Shown one piece after another: positions 61,096 to 64,000 of a DNA stretch of 64,000 bases. This DNA comes from Lederbergia citri (GTDB lineage: Bacteria > Bacillota > Bacilli > Bacillales > Bacillaceae_C), in contig NZ_JAGYPG010000001.1 of NCBI RefSeq assembly GCF_018343625.1, positions 1,313,411 to 1,377,410 on the forward strand, given 5' to 3'. Positions within the stretch are counted from its first letter, which is position 1. Every line of letters starts with the position of its first letter. The translations under genes were made by a program, and so were the position numbers. Below the pieces are notes generated by a model. That model searched no databases, was not told the origin of the DNA, and worked only from the letters and a program-made list of their open reading frames with translations.

Positions 61096-61123
61096 ATTAT
61101 GTCATTCATTAAAAAAAGTTCAA
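61096..61123 (-). promoter_or_regulatory. Candidate promoter for mreC-mreD-minC-minD
   Basis: TTGAAC (61123-61118), 16-nt spacer, CATAAT (61101-61096), placed just after the mreB terminator. It would give a leader of about 440 nt that includes the repeat. Alternatives nearer mreC are weaker. Confidence 0.45.
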
Positions 61124-61170
61124 GTACTGTAGTAAGCATAATTTTACAACTTTTCGTCAATATACAATGT

Positions 61171-61203
61171 AAAAACGCAAGCGCCGTAAAAACGGCGCAA
61201 GTA
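61171..61203 (-). terminator. Terminator of mreB
   Basis: Minus strand ACTTGCGCCG / CGGCGCTTGCG stem with a U-rich loop, followed by TTTTTACA, 5 nt after the mreB stop. Confidence 0.88.
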
Positions 61204-61207
61204 GCTC

Positions 61208-62281
<1,074 letters not shown>

Positions 62282-62442
62282 CTATACTTTCAAAAATGAT
62301 TAAGGTTTATTCTATAGCCTGTCCAATACAGCACTTTTTTACATTTCAATTCAAATTTCAGTGTTATAACTTATCATTCAACTACATTACTCATAAAAAT
62401 CACAAATCTAATTATAGCTTAACATTTTTTAAAATCCTAGTG

Positions 62443-63132
62443 TCACATATACCCTTTTTCTTTCATGCTGACATATTTTTTATCGCCGATGATTAAATGA
62501 TCAAGGAGCTCTATCCCTACCATTTTTCCACATTCGACTAACCGCTTTGTTACTTCAATATCTTCGCGGGAAGGTGATGGATCTCCTGATGGATGATTAT
62601 GCAGGCATATAATAGAAGCTGCTGAGCGTCGAATAGCTTCTTTAAAAACCTCGCGAGGATGTACGATGCTGGCATTTAAGCTGCCTATGAAGATTGTTTG
62701 ACGATGGATAACTTGGTTTTTCGTGTTTAAATATAGGGCAACGAAATGTTCTTGAGTAAGAAAACGCATATCGTTCATAACATAGTTTGCCCCATCTTCC
62801 GGACTTCGAATAACATATCTTTCATCATATGATAGATTGCTTATTCTTCTGCCTAATTCAACTGCAGCTGCAATTTGCACAGCTTTCGCTTGTCCAATTC
62901 CTTTCAAGTTTGTCATTTCTTCAAGTGCTGCATCCTTTAGCCACATGAGTCCTCCAAATTGGGTTAAAAGTCGATTAGCCAATTGGATGACCGATTCGGA
63001 TTTAGTGCCCGTCCTTAATAAAATCGCCAATAATTCATGATTTGACAAACTTTCTGCTCCATTGTTGATGAGACGTTCACGAGGACGCTCATCAATTGGA
63101 AAATCACGGATCATTAAGGTTTCAGTTTTCAA
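62443..63132 (-). CDS. radC: RadC/YsxA family JAB-domain protein
   Basis: 229 aa. N-terminal UPF0758 helix-hairpin-helix part (DERPRERLINNGAESLSNHELLAILLRTG; LKGIGQAKAVQIAAAVELGRRI) and C-terminal JAMM/MPN+ metalloprotease-like domain with LHNHPSGDPSPSREDI (HxHx7SxxD intact). The classical DNA repair role is doubtful; the function is unresolved. TTG at 63132 follows AAGGAGG at nine bases. Confidence 0.94.
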   Translation of the reverse strand: MKTETLMIRDFPIDERPRERLINNGAESLSNHELLAILLRTGTKSESVIQLANRLLTQFGGLMWLKDAALEEMTNLKGIGQAKAVQIAAAVELGRRISNLSYDERYVIRSPEDGANYVMNDMRFLTQEHFVALYLNTKNQVIHRQTIFIGSLNASIVHPREVFKEAIRRSAASIICLHNHPSGDPSPSREDIEVTKRLVECGKMVGIELLDHLIIGDKKYVSMKEKGYM

Positions 63133-63154
63133 CTACAATTTCCTCCTTAAATTT

Positions 63155-63730
63155 CTAGTTGGGAGGAATGTTGAACCCAAATTCTATCAGGCTACGGTAT
63201 AAACGGGAAATCGGAAGACCAACGACAGAATAATAATCTCCTGTAATCGATTTTACGAGGAGTGCTCCTTGCCCCTGTATGCCGTAGGCACCTGCTTTGT
63301 CAAAGGGCTCTCCACTCTCAATATAATGTTGAATGTCAGTTTCTGTTAACTCCCAAAATTCTACATCAGTTTTTTCAAAAAAAGTTTCTACCTTGGAATC
63401 ATGCTTAATGGCTACGCCTGTATATACTGAATGAATATTTCCCGAGAGTTTTTTTAGCATTTGTTTTGCTTCATCCACATTTTGAGGCTTACCGAGAATA
63501 AGATCATTACACACAACAATCGTATCTGACCCAATAATAACGGAGACTGGAAAATGCTCTGATGCAACGTTTACTTTACGTAAAGCGAGTGCCATGACAA
63601 TTTCCGATGGAGCTAGTCCTGTTGGTTGAGTTTCGTCGGCATTTGGTGAAAATGTAGTAAAAGGAATGTTTAGTTTCTTGAGGATTTCTTTTCTTCGAGG
63701 TGAACCGGAAGCTAATACGAGGTGATCCAT
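63155..63730 (-). CDS. maf: Maf family nucleotide pyrophosphatase
   Basis: 191 aa. Hydrolyses (d)UTP, dTTP or modified nucleotides to monophosphates (house-cleaning). LVLASGSPRRKEIL at the start, GSDTIVVCNDLILGKP, and DKAGAYGIQGQGALLVKSITGDYYSVVGLP are family hallmarks. The start is ambiguous: ATG at 63730 is used, while TTG at 63736 is better spaced from AAAGGA and an ATG at 63742 overlaps that site. It lies between spoIIB and radC as in B. subtilis. Confidence 0.93.
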   Translation of the reverse strand: MDHLVLASGSPRRKEILKKLNIPFTTFSPNADETQPTGLAPSEIVMALALRKVNVASEHFPVSVIIGSDTIVVCNDLILGKPQNVDEAKQMLKKLSGNIHSVYTGVAIKHDSKVETFFEKTDVEFWELTETDIQHYIESGEPFDKAGAYGIQGQGALLVKSITGDYYSVVGLPISRLYRSLIEFGFNIPPN

Positions 63731-63863
63731 GGACAAGGCCATCCTTTCTTATATAAGGAAAAAGTTTTTGTTTTGCAGTTGACATGATGAAAGCAGTTAT
63801 TCTTATTAGCTAAGGGAGATACATAACTCTATCGTATCAAAGTGCTTGTAAAGAAACAATACA

Positions 63864-63886
63864 AAAAAGGGGACTAGTCCCCTTAA
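63864..63886 (-). terminator. Terminator overlapping the stop codon of the next gene
   Basis: Minus strand AAGGGGACTAGTCCCC stem followed by TTTTTTGT; the stem starts within the last bases of the gene at 63883. Confidence 0.85.
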
Positions 63887-64000
63887 TTACTTTTCCCATA
63901 ATATATTTTCACAAAATCCAACAAAGCTTGTTGTGCTTGTAATAATTCGTTACGAGCAGATTCGGATGCTTGGAAATTTTTAAGATGTTTTTGAGCTGTT
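63883..64000 (-). CDS. spoIIB: C-terminal end of a protein, probably SpoIIB
   Basis: The last 38 codons are visible, ending QAQQALLDFVKIYYGKSN. The segment is helical and Gln/Ala-rich. The name is based mainly on position: spoIIB precedes maf in B. subtilis, encoding a SPOR-domain protein for forespore engulfment. The sequence alone does not prove it. The stop codon lies at the edge of the terminator hairpin. Confidence 0.55.
   Translation of the reverse strand, partial: TAQKHLKNFQASESARNELLQAQQALLDFVKIYYGKSN

Overview
The window is a low-GC, gene-dense segment of a chromosome from an endospore-forming member of the Bacillaceae. The gene order closely follows the Bacillus subtilis stretch from mtnN to maf: mtnN, yrrS, pbpI, greA, udk, trmR, mltG, alaS, recD2, mnmA, cymR, rarA, aspS, hisS, relA, recJ, secDF, spoVB, tgt, queA, ruvBA, safA, obg, spo0B, rplU, spoIVF, min, mre, radC, maf. 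The sporulation genes spoVB, bofC, safA, spo0B, spoIVFA, spoIVFB and a probable spoIIB end identify a spore former. An rng gene and several missing neighbours show it is not B. subtilis itself. The species cannot be named from this sequence alone.

Layout. Positions 1-6818 (minus strand) hold the start of a probable IS1182-type transposase, then mtnN, yrrS, pbpI, greA, udk, trmR and mltG. Positions 6819-7772 are a gene-free, repeat-filled gap. Positions 7773-20379 (minus) hold yrzB, ruvX, an ireB-like gene, alaS with its T-box, yrrI, a zinc-ribbon gene, yrrD, recD2, yrrB, mnmA, iscS, cymR and a YczE/YitT-like membrane gene. rarA is on the plus strand. Next come tcdA, 6S RNA, aspS and hisS with a T-box, then a small unlisted gene and a plus-strand SH3b/amidase gene. 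Positions 28336-38053 (minus) carry dtd, relA, apt, recJ, a cation efflux gene, secDF and comN. spoVB is on the plus strand. Positions 39734-45648 hold yrbG, a TIGR04086 gene (plus), yajC, tgt, queA, a DUF2905 gene, ruvB and ruvA. A gene with a near-perfect sigma-B promoter (plus) precedes bofC, a CotS-like kinase gene and safA. niaR (plus) is followed by pheB, obg, spo0B, rpmA, prp, rplU with its L21 leader, rng, spoIVFB, spoIVFA, minD, minC, mreD, mreC, mreB, radC, maf and the probable spoIIB end.

Functional themes are translation quality and tRNA modification (alaS, aspS, hisS, dtd, mnmA/iscS, trmR, tcdA, tgt/queA), DNA repair and recombination (recD2, rarA, recJ, ruvABX, radC), stringent response (relA, apt), secretion (secDF, yajC), cell shape and division (mre, min) and sporulation.

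No defence island, prophage, CRISPR array or biosynthetic cluster is present. The most unusual material is between genes. A family of dispersed repeats, at least nine copies, carries tandem mini-hairpins with an AGGAC/AGGAT loop and covarying stems. Other notable points are a small conserved-looking gene before the amidase, a membrane protein translationally coupled to cymR, the loss of several expected neighbours (trhP genes, pheA, nadABC-nifS, mccAB), and an mre operon split by a terminator and a repeat copy.
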